Source: Puffinus mauretanicus | Lineage: Eukaryota > Chordata > Aves > Procellariiformes > Procellariidae | DNA length: 64,000 nt | NCBI GenBank assembly: GCA_023333565.1 | Contig: JAJKFH010000052.1 | Span: 1,240,001 to 1,304,000, forward strand | Direction of reading: 5' to 3' | Shown here: in pieces, positions 38,876 through 53,800 of the stretch | How positions within the stretch are numbered: the first letter of the stretch is position 1 | Layout of the letters: each line of letters opens with the position of its first letter | Made by a program: the position numbers and the translations under genes | Notes under the pieces: model-generated | What the model was told of the DNA's origin: nothing | Seen by the model: only the letters and a program-made list of their open reading frames with translations | Databases searched by the model: none

Positions 38876-41800
38876 GTAAGATCTTTATCTTTTAATGGTT
38901 TCATAGTTTCTCTTTCGTTTAAAAAGGGAAGATATTAAGTGACATGGGTTCTGGAGAAACCTGTAATGTGTTTCCAAAGCAATATTAACCAAAGAACCCT
39001 GGGGGTCACTGGGTGGTGTTGACTTGGTAAGGTACATTTAAGCTTTTGTTTCTAAGTTATACCATCATTGAGGAAAGAAATGATCTTGCTTTCTCTTTCA
39101 TAGTTCTAAATTTATTTGGTGTGTTATAATGGTTTCACACATGCTAGGACTTAAGAGGCATGTGTATGCTATAAAGATTAGCAAAGTGATTATTAATGCT
39201 GTAATTAAGTTGGTAAAGTATTTCTGTGATACAATTTATACAAGACACTGTATAAAATAAATTGCACATGCATATTAAATTTCCCAGTTTTCAGGCTGTT
39301 ACTTATTTCAGTTTTCTGTTGCATACCAGTTCTTTCTCTGCCCATTCCCTATCCTTTCCTGTCATTGCTCAAAGTAGTTTATATTCAAATGTGAAGATAC
39401 GTGAAGCTGACTAGTGGAAGTGGGTGATCACACATGCTCTGCTAGCTAAAACACATCATTGCCCTCTCCAGACTAAGGGTTTTGTTTGGAATTTGTGGTC
39501 TGGATGCCTCTTGGGTGTTTTTGAACATCTTCTGAAACCTGATATCCAAATTAAAAAGTAGGAGTTCAGAAAGTAAGACTTAATGTGGAAAACAAAGGAA
39601 ATTAATATAGAAGTATGTTATTTGCTTAATGGGCTGGAGGCAGGACCTAACTGAAATTTTCACACATTTCCCTGAAGATTTCAATGTCTTTGTTTAATTC
39701 CTCTGAGTATTTTCTGGCCAGATCATAACTGTACAGATGTCCTTTGTTTAGCTTACAGCAATGATACTCAACCTTTACCGTTCCAGGCCATATCTGCTGT
39801 TTTCCTTCCCACATAGTGATCTGGAAAGGGTGATTGTAGCTTTTCTATTGACTTCTAGTCCACTCCACCCCTCACGCTGCTGTGAATAGTTGGCTTATTG
39901 ACTCCGTACCTCTTTCAGGGACAGCTCTGAGCATGTCCCTACTGGTGCTGCAGGTAAAACTAACAAAAAATAAGCATGTTGCATTATACTGAATTGCCTT
40001 TCTCTCTTTTAAAGCTTAGAAAATGTTGATGCTGAATTATATGATCTGAGCAAGAAGCGGATAGAGATGCCGCCTATCATAACTTCAGCAAAGGCCAGTG
40101 ATGGGAGAGAGGTCTGTTTCTAGCGTCATTGTTTGATACTAACAATTCACACGGGTTGTGCTTACTGCTCAAAACTTCTCAAAGTTCTCATGTGAGAACT
40201 AACTGTAGTTATATGAGGTTAGGACTGCTGTGAGATCTTTGAATGAAAGATCTTTTCTAAACAAAAAGGAGCTTTGGTAAGAATGAAGGAAAAGAGGTGA
40301 CCCAGTGGGATTGGAGTGCCCGATTCCTTTATTCACCTTTGAAAACCCAGCCTTTAGTAACATGTCCTTTCTCTAAAATTGTCTGGTTCACTGTTTTCCT
40401 GAGCCTGTGACTATTATATTAAGAGGCCTTATTGAAATTAAAAAAGTGTTTGCAGTGGCAGATATTGTTTGGTTATTACAAAAATACTTTTTTTTTTTCG
40501 CCCCATTTCATATCAAACTGTGGATTAGGTCAATAGTTTCATACTCTAATGAATAAACACATGTGTCGGAGAAGATCACATTTATATCTAGTTTCTTGAA
40601 TTTAATTTGTAGTATTTTAATGGTCAAATAGAATTAAAAATGAAGCTTTAAGATATTTAATAGGTCTGAAGACAGGATGTATTTTTATATTTTCTCGGTC
40701 CAGAACCCCCCCAAAAATGGTATCAAAGCTTCAAACCAAATACCAAGATGTCCAAGACATGTAAAAGTAAGAAACTTGGAAAATGGATCCAGCTTTCTCG
40801 ACACACTACACCTGACAGCAAAGGAGGTAAGATATGAAACCTGAACAGTGATTTTTCTTAATTTTGAAAAGATGCAGAGTATAACGTTGTTTTTTGATAC
40901 TTTATTGTTTTTCAGGTTATCAACTGCCGGACCAAAGCCTGCCAAGGAGCACTCATGACCCCAAAGGGCCTGGTGAAAGGTGCTAGGGATGGGCCAGTTC
41001 CACCGGCAGAGCTTTTACCACAGGCAATAGACTTTATCAAGCAGTACTACAATTCATTTAAAGAGTAAGCCAACTTTATTTTCATTTTTGGTGTGAAAGT
41101 CCTTTACCCTACCTACCTGTCTGTGAGACTATAGAAGTGTTTGGTTTCTTCACAGCTATGGGTAACTATCCCATTACATAGCATGCATTCAAAAAATAGA
41201 GAAGGACTATTTGAAAACATAAATAAAACTATTACTGCACTTCATATGCTATATCCGCCAATCCCAGGTCTTGGGAATACAGAAATGAACTCTGTACAGT
41301 GCATTCCTCAGGCCCATCCCTTCCAAGTGTGTTACATTTATAATAAGCAGCTTGGTTAGGACTCTCTTACAGAATGTTACCTTCTGTTTTCTTAACATTG
41401 GATGTTAATGGGATTAGCTCCTACTCAGATCAGTCTTAGACGTGAATAATGTGGATAATGCTTTTTGTTTGTGCTGTTCCAAGTATCTTTTCTCTGTGTT
41501 CTTTTGTTCTCTGTTTTGACTCTCAAGGCTTTAGCCAAAGATTGGAAGGCCAGTCTCTTGCTTCTCAACCTTGCTCTGTGCTATCATCAACATAAGCTTA
41601 CTGAGCATGCTGAGAGGGATGCTCTAGCTTCAGAAAAGAGGTTTGTGTTTTTGCAAAAATGGACATGGTGCAGAGACATCTTGTTGCAGGAGAAGTTGGA
41701 ACATCTGGTTGAGGTCCAAGAGTTTGCAGTGACAAAGTTTTCACATGACAAGCTTTCAAGTGACAACTCAATGTTTGCTCATCCCATTATAAAACATTAT

Positions 41801-44800
41801 CAGACTTTCAAAGGGACTCAGCCACATAATGACTACTTCTTTAGACACTTTGAACTCTCCTACAAAGCTTTCTTCCATCTGAATCTTTCTAAAAGTCCCT
41901 GTCTTACACACAGGCTGTACTCACTTGCCAGCGTATTACATTTGCACATCTCTGTGTTTCTGCTCATGGCTATTTGATCACATTGATTTACACTATCTTA
42001 CATGCTTGCCCTTGATCTTTCATCTTGTTGAAAATGTGAAAACTCTCAGACAGTGCAGGCTATTTTCATTATGTCTGTAAGCCAACAAAACAATTTTTGT
42101 CTGTGCTGTGATAAATATTTCCTAATGTTTTGACTTCATTCTGTGTTATCAAACTAAAGAATTTTAGAGTTAGTTTCGCTGACAAAGGAAGAATGAAAAT
42201 CCTACCTACTTTGCTCAGAAGAGCTGTGTCCCTGTGAAAATAATAGAACTTTGAGAGGACAGTCACTATAATCCTACTTTTGGGCTGAAGCTAGCCTGTT
42301 CTCTACTTTTCGCTTGCTTGTGATTTGACAGTTTTTTCCCAAACTAATCTAGAAAATCCAAATTTAAACTGAAAACTTACACAGAAAAAGGTTGTGATCA
42401 ATCCATGTATGTGTTGGGTGGTGAAAGGATGGCTACTTAAATTTCTAGTGTGTTAGTTTCTTCATTAGACTAGTAAGCTCTGTCATTTGCGCTCAGTAAG
42501 GATAATTCCTAAATTCTGTAGCCAGGAAAAATTCTCCTCAGCAGTCCTCAGTCAGAGTCCTATGTACTTAACTCATCCCTTTACTGAGAATACTCCCTGC
42601 TTTTTGATAAAAATCTCGGAACCCTAGACTGCTGCAACAGATAACAGCTATGCTTTGGGGACAAATTGTGGTGCAGTAGAGGGGAGGTGGGGAGCGGATG
42701 ATGGTGGCTTCTCACAGCCGAAGCACAGTGAGATTGCTGACTTCATGAGGTGATGGATGTTTTCATAAAGGATAGAGTATTTTATGTTGACCTGTTTCAC
42801 ATCCAGAGAGTGTGGATTTATAATAGGGACAGGTTTCTCAGTGTTTATCCAAACTTGCCTCAGCCTACATAGATACCAGTCCCTTCCCTGGAAATCTACC
42901 TGCATCCTGGCAGATATAATCAGCAATGTAAGTAGAAGTCTTCTCATGCAAAAGGATGCTCGCAAGCTTTATGGCTTCAGCAATGCCTGTGCTCTTCTTG
43001 ACCCAGAATGCAAGAAGAATGTCTGCAATTTAGATCAGTTCTAAGTAATGAAATTCTGATTGTTTCTTTCCATGGCTGTTTCCTGTTCAAAAGGCCAAAA
43101 ATAGAAGAACACCTGGACCGACTGGAAACAGTGACCAAGGAGATAGAAACAACAGGAACCTACCATCTGACAAAGGATGAACTGACCTTTGCTGCCAAAC
43201 AGGCCTGGAGGAATGCGCCTAGGTGTATTGGGAGAATCCAGTGGTCCAATCTACAGGTAACCTATGAGTCTAGACATTATGGGCCAAATAGTCATCTGCT
43301 GTAAATCAGAAGAATGTCCTTGACTTTGGTAAAATATGCCAGTTGCTTCAACTGAGGACTACTCCCTGCTGTACATATCATAAGATCAGCATTGTTTTTT
43401 GTAGTTCTCTGCTTCATAGTTGAGTGAAAACATGTGTAGGAGAGCTAGCGTAGGAACCAACTATGTCGTGGAACCAGGTGCATGTCTTGGTCCTTGGAGG
43501 ATTGTTACGTGTGAAAATGATGCATATATGAACAGTAAAAATGAACCTTTCCTTGTGGAGCTACAATTAAATTGAGAAATACTGATTTTTCCTTTCACTT
43601 TTTTCCTTAATCTTTCCTTTCCTTAACTGCATAAGAAGAATAACGAGCTTACATTACTGTTTCAAAACCAGTTTTTTTCTTTGTGTCTTTTGGAAATATA
43701 TAGGTATTTGATGCACGTGATTGTAAAACAGCGAAGGAAATGTTTGAGCATATCTGTCGTCATATTCAGTATGCCACAAACAATGGAAATATAAGGTAGG
43801 TCTCTTTAATTTTAATTTTAAACAACAAAAATCACATCCAGATCTGGATTCAAAACTCTACATAAGACCTGAAATGGTCTATCTAAATATTTTGACAACT
43901 TGTCTCTGCTTTCAATTCTTCTGGTACTTATATGTTCCTCTCGTGTACCATCAACCATTTTGAAATTTTGTAACTTTCATGGCTGATGTTGCAAAATCTT
44001 TTGTAATTCCTGGGGAAAAGAGATGATCTGAAGATTCAGGGAGGTGAGTAGAGAGGGTGAATGGTTTTATTCTACTGATATTTATTTTACAAATGTAAAA
44101 TAATTGCTGTTGGTAACAATTCATGTCTTAATAATTAGACTGTTTGATGTGCTGCTGTGGTATAATGGGATTTGGTTGTCTCTCTGGGCAGATCAGCCAT
44201 CACTGTCTTCCCCCAGAGGACTGATGGGAAACACGATTTCCGTGTTTGGAACAGCCAGCTCATTCGATATGCTGGATATCAAATGCCAGATGGGTCTATC
44301 GTAGGAGACCCTGCCAGCGTGGAGTTCACACAGGTACAATTCCAAATACAGAATTATAACTGCTTTCCATCTTGTCTAACCCATCTGTCTTTTTTTTTTT
44401 TTTTTTTTTTTTTTCCTTGCATGTTTATGCAGAGTGGGAGGGAAGTGTGGCGGTAAGGAGTGAATGGAATGTTCTGCCCCACAGGTTCTAGTGCAGGCTG
44501 GAGCAATAGTTTCCTACAATCCCGATAGAAAAATACTCCCCTCCATCTCAGAACAGAGTAAGCTAATGCTTCCCTTAAGTCAGGGGCACAATCAGTACTT
44601 GAACAATATGTCTCAACATTGTTTGAATGGGAAAGATAACCTTTATCACTTATAATTTACCTCAGCAGGTTTTAGTGTGTTAACATTCTTTTGTCTTCAA
44701 ATCCCGGGGGGGTGGAACCTAAAAAAAACCCAAAATGTACTTTCTTTATTTACAGTTGTGCATTGAACTTGGGTGGAAGCCGAAATATAGCCGCTTTGAT

Positions 44801-47800
44801 GTGGTTCCACTTGTTCTCCAAGCAAACGGCCAAGACCCAGAAATATTTGAATTCCCGCCCGAAATTGTCCTCGAAGTGCCAATGGAGCATCCAAAGTAAG
44901 CACGCAAGATTTAGATAATTGCATTTTTGCCTCTGCCTCACCTTAGCAGGTTATTAGTCTGCGCCTGTGGCAGTCATTTTATGAGTTCTTTGTTAGAATG
45001 AAATTATGGTAAATTGTCCTGAAAGATAAAATGCCTGTTAGAACAATGAAATGAGATTTAAATTAAGGAAGCTAATAGCAATTTTGTTGGAAATCTTTTT
45101 TTCCCAATCTACATTTCAATCATATTCAGAATTTTAAAAATGATCATTTCTTATGCTGGTGTAATACACATGTAAAATATGGCTGCACTCATAACAAAAT
45201 GTTTATTGCCTTTCTCTCTGTTTTTTTCTGCAATTTCTTTAGCTCGCAATTCCCAGTTACCACGTTGTAAATGGAAACTGCTATGAGCTTTTGCAGACTG
45301 TGCTTCATGGGTCATTCCTCCTAGAGATAGTACTCTGTCTCTTCCTGGACTTTTCTGGTTATCGCCTAAAGGACGAAAAGATACATAAAGTAATAAATCA
45401 AAATGCTTGTTTAACAGGTATGAATGGTTTAAGAAGTTAGATCTGAAGTGGTATGCGCTGCCTGCTGTTGCCAACATGCTTCTTGAGGTGGGAGGCCTGG
45501 AATTTACTGGGTGTCCTTTCAATGGCTGGTACATGGGGACAGAGATAGGAGTGCGAGACTTCTGTGATGTACAGCGGTACAACATCCTGAAGGTAATCTT
45601 CTGAAGTGGAAGTGTGTTGATCTGCAAAGGGAATGAATTTGGTGGGTGGAGTGTTTTTGAAAAAGAGACGCTATCAGTCTTTGCTGGGATGGGTGTTGTA
45701 TTTACATCACACTAACACTTCAGTGCTAATCTGACACAATATCCTGGCTATTGTGGGGCATCTTGAATTTTTGCCAAGATTATGACTGCCAGATTGTATG
45801 ACTGTTTTTACAGTGTTCTAACAGTATCTGTTCCAAATACCTGGCTGGAACAGTGAAACTGCAACTGCAAAAAAGATATAGAAAATGCTGTCCAAAGGGA
45901 ATTCTTCCCCAATTTTACCCTGAGTCCTGCTGATTCAGGACTTTTGGTCTCTGACTGTACATTTCTCAGAGGTATATTTATGTCATTCCAGTCTGCTGTT
46001 GACGAGGCAGTGGAGTCCTGGTTGTTAGCTGCAGGTCTTGGGCACCTCACCAGTACAAATTAATAATGATGACTTATAACCAGATACTGCCACTTTTTAA
46101 ACCATTTAGTCCAGGAGAGAACCACTCCCCGCTTCACCAAACTGGAATAGCCTCAAAAACTAGAACTCCATAATTCAACTTTACCTCTAATCTCAAGCGT
46201 TTCTACTGCCATCACTTTCCCCAGCATAAGATTGACTCTTCCCCCTTCCGCAATACTTCTTCCTGCATATTAATGTGATGAGGTGGGGAAATCATGAGGT
46301 CGAAGTCGCATGTAGTATATTTGCTTTTCCCTTTTCTCTCTCTTTTTCACATGTAGGAGGTAGGAAGAAGAATGGGACTGGAAACAAACAAACTTTCATC
46401 GTTATGGAAAGACCGAGCTGTTGTAGAGATAAATGTGGCTGTGCTTTATAGCTTCCAAGTAAGTCAACAAGAGCGGTACCTGGAGAGACACTGAATATTG
46501 TGTGTCCCTTTTTCCTTTCACTTATAACAGCTTTATACAAATACAGTGCCAGTGGACCAATGCTCAATGGAGGTTATCAATGTAATTCCAATAGAGTTAT
46601 TCTTGATTTACACCTGGGAAAGTAGAGGAATCCATATTTCCTGTTGTGTTGCCAAAAAAAAAATCTCATGTGAAGACAGAAGGGAGAGAAAAAGAAAAGG
46701 AAGTAAAGGGCAAGATTGTTCATCTTTAACACATGTGTCTAAGTGTCAAAATCTATGTAAAGCCATTGGATTAATATCTTTTATTTACAATTACAGTTCA
46801 TTTAACATATCATAACAATATGAAAGATGGGTAAAAATGAATCAGAGGCTTTTCAGCATGCACTTCCAGTGCTGGAGGGGTAAAATGCTGATGATAAAAA
46901 AAAAAGAAAAAAAAAAAAAAAGAAAAAAAAAAAAGGAAAAAAAGAAAGAAAGGAAAAAAGAAAAAGACTCAAGAGTCCTTAATCAAAGGTCCACCTCAAT
47001 CTGTAGCTATGTAATAGTTGCTGATAGTAAGTATTTCCCAACACTGTATAAAGTCCTTGAAATATTAACCAAAGCAAAAAGATTACTTTAACTATATCAG
47101 GAAGAGCAGCAGAATGGGCTTTTTAATGTATGTCTGTCTTTTTGCAATTATTCTAGAAACAAAATGTGACTATCATGGATCACCACTCAGCTGCTGAGTC
47201 CTTCATGAAATACATGCAGAATGAATACCGTGTGCGAGGAGGCTGCCCAGCTGACTGGGTGTGGATTGTACCTCCTATGTCAGGGAGCATAACCCCCGTG
47301 TTCCACCAGGAGATGTTGAACTATGTCCTCACTCCCTTCTATTACTACCAGGTACACATTATCCAAAAAAATATGATTCTAGTAGACAACTTCAGCAGTG
47401 CAGATGATAATATGGGACCTGAAGAAGTCTGAATGAAAAGCCCTGGTTAATGAAAGTTTCTAGAGATTCATAAATAGCAGGCAATATCTATTATACTGTG
47501 GAAGGTTATGTCAGTTCTGTTGAATTCTCAAGCTGTAAGTAAAATGCAATTTAATGCTACAGAGACTGATCCCATATTTGTACACAGTGGATTGTATATA
47601 CAGAATCTATTCAATCTGGCCCTTTCAAAGATATACAAATTGTGTATTTGTTATTTTACATTTCTTACCTGAAGCTTAACTTTTTTTTTTTAAAGGTGGA
47701 TGCATGGAAAACGCATGTCTGGCATGATGAGACCCGGAGGCCAAAGAAAAAAGAAATAAAGCTCAGCATCTTGGCAAAGTAAGTTGTTCAAATAAGAGTC

Positions 47801-50800
47801 TTCATGCTTTTGTCCAACTATTCTATTCTTGTGATGTTTCTGTTCCACATTTTTTTTGAATAATTATTACAGTAGGGACCACTTGAATTGTTTGAATCAT
47901 AGACTTATCTTTCCACAGCTAGGTAATACTCATATCTAAGATTCTTATTCAGGGCTATCTATAGTGTATTGCTTCTGAACAATCTTCCAAGGAAAAGCCA
48001 TGCTCAAGATCAGTCTTTCCTAGCTTGTTTGTGAATCAGTCTGAATTACTGTGTAGCTATATTAAAAATTGTATGTGATTACCTTTTTTCCCAGGGCTGT
48101 ATTCTTTGCATCTTCACTCATGAGACAAACAATGGCAACCAGGTCCAAGGTCACTGTAATCTATGCAACAGAGACTGGGAAATCTGAAACACTGGCCAAC
48201 AATCTATGCAGCTTGTTCAATTGTGCCTTCAACACTAAGGTAAGAAAGTATAAATTATCCATGCTAGATGGAGAAAGAAGTTTGGCTAGTTTTATCAGCT
48301 TCTGCAAACTTTTTCATTCTCTAAACTTATGTTTTGAATGTCTGGTAAATATAAGTTGGACGAGCACTTTGATTTTATATTAATTTAGCATAATGACTTG
48401 TAAATTTGATCAACAATCATCTGACAATTACAGAGATATCTTATGCTAGTTCTCATGTCTGCTAGCAATTTCTCATGAGCTTTATGTCTTCCAGATTCTC
48501 TGCATGGATGAGTACAACATCTGTGACCTGGAAAAAGAAACACTTCTTTTAGTGGTTACTAGCACTTTCGGAAATGGAGATTCTCCAAATAACGGAAAGG
48601 TAGTACTCACCTCAGAAGTATATATGAGGTTCAACTCAAAGACTGAGACCAAAGACAACCCTTTCATTTGTCCCATGTACTTGAGTAAGATATGGATCAG
48701 GCTCTCACTTCTGTTTTAAATCAGAGTATTTTTCTAACCTTAAGTATTTTATGAATTTTTATACAGACCTTGAAGAACTCCTTGTTCACCCTGAAATTGC
48801 TGAGAAAAAAAATTAGGTAAAACTACTTTATTATTTGGTTTGCATGTGGTTGAGTCCTTTTGCATTTCATTTAGCTTAACATAGTGATCTTATTTTTATC
48901 TCCTTCTACAGATATGCGGTGTTTGGTTTGGGGTCCAGCATGTATCCAGAGTTCTGTGCCTTTGCTCATGCCATTGACCAAAAACTGGCCCAACTAGGGG
49001 CTTCTCAGCTCACTCCAGTAGGTGAAGGAGATGAACTCAATGGGCAAGAAGCAGCATTTCGCACATGGGCAGTCAGTGCCTTCAAGGTGACTATATAAAT
49101 AGTTAACTCATATTTTAGTTCGTTCATTCATTCATTTTATTTCAGTATTCACTAGCATCCCATAAAAATGGGGGAAAATGAAGGAAAATAAACATCTGGA
49201 TTTATACCTGAATTTCGAACTCCCCTCTTTTCTACTACTTGCCTAAGTTGAAGAGGGAACCAGGCCCCTTTTCTATTATTTTTTAATATTCACATAAAGT
49301 TCCATGAAACCTTTTGGATAGTGGCATGCTCAGCATGAACAAGGATGGTAGCATCAGACATCAGGATTTTTCGAAGTCGATCATTTTTTTAGATATACTG
49401 GTGTAGAAGTAGAACCTTACTGAACTCACTGAACCCCTATAACATCACTGAACTCAACAGAATCAATAAACAATAGCAATCTGTGAAATTTGTATGTCCC
49501 CATTGGGATTAAGACAATGCCAAGAATTTTTTTTTTTACCATGAATAGCCTTATTTTTTTCTTTTTTTTCTAGACTGCCTGTGACATTTTTAATATCCGT
49601 GGGAAAAACAGTATTCAGTTGCCTAAGATATATACCTCTGATGAAAGTTGGAATCCTAAGAATTACAGGATAGTGCATGACTCTCAAACCATGGACTTGG
49701 CTAAAGGTATTACCTCCCACCTTCCACTTCCTCTGTCCATTTTGTTTCAGTTAGGTCTGAACTGTAAAGGTTTTCTAGAAATGATATTGGTCCTGCTAGA
49801 TGATAGAATTCATATAATAAAGTACAGTAGTCAGAGAAAAAAAGACATTGGTTTACATTGCATAAATCATTATCTTTTCCAGCACAATAACATCAGAACA
49901 TGAGAACTAGCACACATTTTGACAGCCCCAGAAGAACAGAAGCTGAGATGAACTACTTTTAGTCAGGGAAGGCATGCATATAGGACACATAACTGACTAA
50001 AAGTATATCACATTCTAGGGCGAGCATGGTTCAGTTCTTTTCTGCATATTATTTGAAAACATTTTAAACAAACCTAATCACAAAATTGCCATGAGTCATG
50101 TCCTCTTTTTCTCAACAGAACTTGCAAACATTCATGCCAAGGATATAATTACCATGAAGCTGAAATTCAGACAGAATCTTCAAAGTTTAAAATCCAGGTA
50201 CAATACCTCATTCTTTTGAATATGGTATTCAATACTACCTTTTACTAAAATCTTAAACTTCTGAAATGCCTGGTTATAAACATATTCTCCCTGCAGTTAT
50301 TAAGAAATATATGTTAATTTTATACCATTGTTAGTAGAAGTAAATCATTATCACAAGACCCCAAGAATACGTACAGTCTTAGCTCTGATTTAGATAGAAG
50401 CTACTTCTCTGGGAGTGTAGGGAACTAAATAACTTTGTGATATGGCCCTTTGATGCCTACTAAATGTGGAAGGTCAGGTGTATGGTCCCTCTCCCTTGCT
50501 TGGTATGCTACACACCTGGCAAATATTTACTTCATTTAGGGGAAAAATTGCCCCTTTGCAGAAAAAAAAAAAGAAAAAAAGGAAAAGGTATAGTGCAAGA
50601 AGCTGCTGCATTCAGTTATACTGGAAAGCAAGCTGAGACAAGACAATACACAGAGAAATACAAAAGGATAATCAATGCTAACATCTGTCTTAGAAATAGC
50701 ATCCATGAATGGCTCTTCAACATCCTCTGGTAGGTCTCTTTCATCCCTGTTCTAAATACAGTTGTCTTATGGGAAGTCCTCTGAGCTGGTTTAAGATGTG

Positions 50801-53800
50801 AGCTATTCAGTCTTCAGTAGAGTGGCACTTCCATTCATTAGCTGATTGCAGGCACATTTATTCTATACTGGACAAATCAGGCAGCACTTCAGCATCTTAT
50901 TTGTTTTGATACAAGTACTTCACATATCTGGCTATTATTTAAGTCTCCGTCAGAAGTACTAAGCTCGTCTGAAAATTTGGTAATGAACACAAGTAAGCCC
51001 TTGCCAACTGTCACTTCAGATTTATTTCTTTTCTGCGCAATTCAAGGGAAATCCTGTCGACGTAACCAAGATCTGTCTGATCTCTTTTTTTCTATATCTA
51101 GTCGTGTTACCATTCTTGTTAAGCTTTCCTGTGAGACTAATCAGGAAATGCACTACCTGCCCGGACAACATATTGGGATTTTCCCAGGCAACCAGCCAGA
51201 ATTAGTCCATGGCCTCATTGCACGTGTCAAGGATGCCCCTCCAGCTGATCAGACTATCAGACTTGAAACCTGCACTGATGGTAAGTTGGTTCTCTTTAGA
51301 CAAAATAACAGAGGTGTTTGACAGATTTCTGTAAAATTCCTGAGAATTTGTACAGATTGAATTTGATTCTATTATCCTTTTCTTAAGTTTCAATAGGATT
51401 TTATTGATGCTTTTAGTTATTCTTATAATTTTTGATTCTGATTTTGCATACTCTGGCAGTTCATGGTAACTTCACCAGCATACGCAGAGTTATCCTAAGC
51501 TGACACTGTTCGTAATTCAGTTGCTAAATTGGCCATGGACCACAATTAAATTAATCAACAGAGTTTGCTTATTGTTGCTACATATCAGAGTCCTAAAATA
51601 GATTTACATGTCATGACCATCTTTTCTGTCTTAGTAGGAACAATCTGCTGAATCATAGGATTCTGGCACACAGAAAGATGATTTCCTCAAATGAAAGACT
51701 TTTCATTTTAAAGTGGTGTTTTGTTATCATGCAATTCTCTGCATCAGATCCTCCCCTTACAAAAAGTTTGAACCCTCACATTAACCTTTTTTCAGAAGGG
51801 CCCTGTGGTCTAGACCTGCTGCAACCTAGTCTGAAGTCATATTTTGAAGGACACTGAGTTTTGCAAAGCTCTACAGCTGTCAAATGCCGTGGGAATTGCC
51901 AAGTGTTCTTTTATTTCTCTCATTTCCAGGTGGCTACTGGACAAGTGACAAAAAGATTCCAGCCTGCACGCTCCCCGAGGCTTTGACATACTTGCTTGAT
52001 ATCACTACTCCACCCTCCCAACAACTGCTAAAAAAACTCTCCCGGCTGGTAACAGCGGAAGGAGACAAACAGAGACTGGAAGTTTTATGTCAGGTAAGCG
52101 GTAGGGCTAGATTTATGTTAGAAGTGCTGTATACTGGACCATCTGATGCCCTTTTACTGTGTAGCAGAAGCTTAAGAAATTTTTGTAGTGATGGTGCTTG
52201 ATTTTTATCCCTCTGTTACATGTTCCGTGTGGTTGTAAAACAAACCACAGTGAGAGAAAGGGTGGTCTTGTGACTCAACTTAGGCGTGGGAATGAAGAGA
52301 TTTCTTCAGATCTGATATTTCCTGTGTGATTCTGGGTGGGTCATTTTGCCTGCGTGTTTTTCTTGCCTGCCTCATGGTGGTTTCTGATGACACACCATTA
52401 AAAGATCTTACAGTCTGCAGGTGGAGGGGTTGGAGGGGAGCTGGTAGATATTTTTGTCAGAGAGTTTGGTACCGTGTAAGTAAGAGGGATGTCGCTTTAA
52501 GTAACCAATGACTCATAGGTGTGGTAAGTGCTTGCTTCTCCTGCGGGGTTCAGCAAGGCTCAGTAGGTATCAGGACCTGGGCCCATACAGTTTTGTGGAT
52601 ATCTCATAGCAGGGGGCTGAGAAACACATTCTACTTCAGTTTCTACATTCTCACTGAGAGAGCTGGTATCGGAGAAAATTATAGCGGGTATTCTGTACTT
52701 CTGTTTTCAAAAATTAAACAATTTCTTAGGAAACTCCAGTATTGGTCTAGGCAAAGTTTTGAGAATTCTCGGTTGATTCACCTGCATATCTAATTGAATG
52801 TAAAGCTTGATCTGGTAACATTGTGATGGTGGCCTTTGGCTTTTAGAGCACAGAAGAATACAATAAATGGAAGTTTTACAACAGCCCGAACATTCTGGAG
52901 GTCCTGGAGGAGTTTCCTTCTGCTGAGGTCTCAACAGCTTTCTTACTGACTCAGCTGCCGCTTCTGAAACCCAGGTACTATTCTGTGAGTTCCTCCTGTG
53001 ACATGACACCCAGAGAGATTCATCTGACAGTTGCAGTTGTAAACTACAGGACAAGAGGTAATGAATTGTTGTTTTCATTTCTTTCTTAATTAAATCAAAT
53101 TTAGGCTGCACTGTGGTTCAGAAAAAAACTGCCTGCCATATAGCATGAAGCATATCTGTAACAAAAAGTTTGTATTGTGATACATGCAGAATAGTATACT
53201 GCAGTGCAGGTGTTCATACTGGGTCAGGATTTGCTAAAATCCTGCATCATCATCAGTGTATCCTTGTTTTATAAGTAATTACTAGATATACACTTATTTA
53301 AAAAACATAATTTTAAGTATAAACTGTGCTTTTTTAAAAAACTGAGAGCTTTTGAATACTGACAGAGGTGTTTTCCTTTGCTCTGATTAGATGGACAAGG
53401 GCCTTTGCACCATGGAGTTTGCAGCACATGGCTGAATACAATAGCTCTCAATGAAACAGTCCCATGCTTTATACGCAGGTGAGTGTATGAGAGAAAAAAA
53501 GAAAAAACATACCAACCAACAAAACAGCAGTTCTTAGTTCAGCTTCTTCAGTGGTTTTTTTCATTGTTGGCATATGATTTTCAAGTGACTGGTGAGTGCA
53601 AGTTGGAATATCTGAGTTTCAGAAGAGAGGGAACTCCCTGTCTTCCAAAGATGAGGCCCTTTACCATGTCTTACATTGGGTAAAATCATAAATCGTTAGA
53701 AAATTCTGAAAGAATTCTATTCTTGTGACACCATCCCTGCTGTCAGCATATGCACTGTAGAGCAAGTAAAGCTAAGCAACCGTCACCAAGTTAAGCCCCA

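Noticed and set aside
46837..47091. Lysine-rich open frame in NOS2 intron 11
   Set aside because: Produced by the A/G tract; no splice or family support.
50771..50780. GGGAAGTCCT, near-match to a kappaB site in NOS2 intron 19
   Set aside because: One mismatch at a key position and no supporting context.
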